Of a stretch of DNA of 64,000 nt, positions 62,491 to 64,000 are shown piece by piece. Position numbers and translations under genes: made by a program. A model generated the notes under the pieces. It saw only the letters and a list, made by a program, of their open reading frames with translations, was not told the origin of the DNA and did not search any database. Positions within the stretch are counted from its first letter, which is position 1; the number at the start of each line of letters is the position of its first letter. The DNA comes from Lethocerus indicus (lineage: Eukaryota > Arthropoda > Insecta > Hemiptera > Belostomatidae), in assembly GCA_019843655.1 (NCBI GenBank), contig JACDQD010000003.1, forward strand, positions 495,346 through 559,345. The letters are read 5' to 3'.

Positions 62491-64000
62491 GGTATTTTTA
62501 TGTACATGAAAAAACATTTTTCCATTAGAGTACCAACTGAATGTACCTATGTACATAAAAATACCTAAACAGCACAATAAAATATTATCTGCTTCAAAGG
62601 TATTAAGATGCAAAATAATGTTGTTATTTTGCAATAATGAAACAATTTATATGATGATGATGTTTCATAGGAATTTTTTCTGTTGTAAATTTAGAATAAA
62701 CAGTTATTTTGATCAATCATTGAATTGATCAAAGTAACATCATTTTTGGACACGTTAGATCGTTTGAAAATTATAATCAATTACTAACTAACTGTTAGGC
62801 CAGTTAATCTTTTACTGTATGCTGTATTGTAAACAATTATTTTTGTTTTCTATTACATTATAACTAGAGTTTTCTATAAAAACAAGTAGTATAAATAGTG
62901 TTAAAATCGCACGAATTCGTTTAGCTTATTAAAAATTAAGCTTCCATAATTGTGGGTATAGAATATAAATAAAGGAGGATAATTGTATAAAGCCCAATAA
63001 TTTTGTGCTGTTGCAACAACAGTTATCAATTGTAAAGAAATAAATTTTCCCATTGAATTAAATGCACTACAACCAAATCTATGCATAGATAATGGGGGGG
63101 AAAATGACTTTAATGAACGTTATCGAGTTTGCTTACTGATTCATTCAGTTATTAAAATTATTATAAATCTGAAACTATATTGTTTATTATAAAAGAGGTG
63201 AACCTTTTGACTGCAAATGAAAAAATAATAGGTCGAAAATTGTGACCTGTATTCTACATAAAATAGATCTCAGTTCTGTTGTAACCGAAATAAATCTGTG
63301 GATAATTTACTTTCGGAACGAACAATGAAATGAATAGTATGATTGCGGTTTTGCATTATGCTTTAATTAGATAATCGTGCCTTCCCTCTGGGTGGTCTCC
63401 TATTATTTCCGAACTCGAATGTAAGGTCAAAAATTAACATTACATTCAGTCACCCACCTTGAGAATTGAGACCGTGTACTTACAAAAAAAAAAAAAAAAA
63501 AAAAAAAAATGTTACAAATGGGCGGGGGTATTTTCATTATTTTTACAATCCAAAATTCTCTCCAGGTCTCTAAACTTGGGTCGACCAACCCTCATAACTG
63601 TAATATTATTTTTGCATATGTCTGTAATAGCCCATATTATAGCCCATTTATAATAGGACATATAATAAGTTTTCCTCAAGGTATATTTCTAGTGTCGGCC
63701 ATGTACCATGTACTATGTTATGTACAGGTCCGGGTCCGTTTCTTTTTTTTTTTTAATTTTCAAATTTCAAACCCTCGTCTATTACAATTTCTTATTTTTA
63801 AAACAAAATTTAAGTTTCGACAACGGACTTTCCACCCGAAGTGGACTTTAATTGTACTCATCAGCTACAAATTAATTTTTTTTTTTCGTAACAATTTTAT
63901 TAGTTTCAGTTACTAATAAATTACCAACAAAATTAATACCCCCCCTCCACTGTCCTAATAATAAATTTTTGTCGGCGAACCTAATAAATGTACTGGATTT

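Larger units (their letters stand above)
54721..64000. other. AT-rich region without a supported gene
   Basis: Contents: (TA)n at 55353-55401 and 56338-56400, (CT)n at 55819-55858, a 100-N gap, a roughly 202-bp satellite at 59520-60550, a GA-rich block at 61172-61380, a candidate start codon with donor at 61490, an M2 end at 61850-61905, (TA)n at 62456-62490 and an A run at 63485-63509. Frames are short and show no family motif. Confidence 0.6.

Overview
The window is nuclear DNA from an animal, most likely an insect. All genes are split by short GT-AG introns. Recognised proteins are of animal or insect type (an insect-style MED19 N-terminus, antigen-5-like CAP proteins, an HCN-like channel with a cyclic-nucleotide-binding domain). 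The rest is AT-rich and crowded with (TA)n, (TG)n and (GA)n microsatellites, Tc1/mariner- and hAT-type remnants, MITEs and minisatellites. The order of insect is not resolved. One 100-N scaffold gap lies at 57594-57693.

Six protein-coding loci were rebuilt by hand from splice sites and matching intron phases. From left to right: MED19 (minus, 80-4195, 3' end outside the window); TOMM22 (minus, 8506-9767); an HCN/CNG-like channel (plus, 11090-17962, first exon not found); CAP/antigen-5-like gene A (minus, 20173-26735); CAP/antigen-5-like gene B (minus, 43868-48348); and TRMT44/METTL19-like tRNA methyltransferase (plus, about 51825-54720). The two CAP genes share identical sizes for five internal exons and are a tandem duplicate pair separated by 17 kb of repeats. 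The TRMT44 locus keeps its diagnostic motifs but its reading frame is broken several times.

The genes do not form a pathway. MED19 (transcription) and TOMM22 (mitochondrial import) are housekeeping genes; the channel and the CAP pair are membrane and secreted products. The 26.7-43.9 kb and 54.7-64 kb stretches hold no gene I can support. The first is dominated by three non-autonomous DNA-transposon families plus tandem repeats; the second by a roughly 202-bp satellite, microsatellites and AT-rich sequence.

The main points of interest are an HCN-like channel with no GYG selectivity filter, a frame-broken TRMT44, the CAP pair with conserved exon architecture, and a palindromic MITE family present at a dozen sites.
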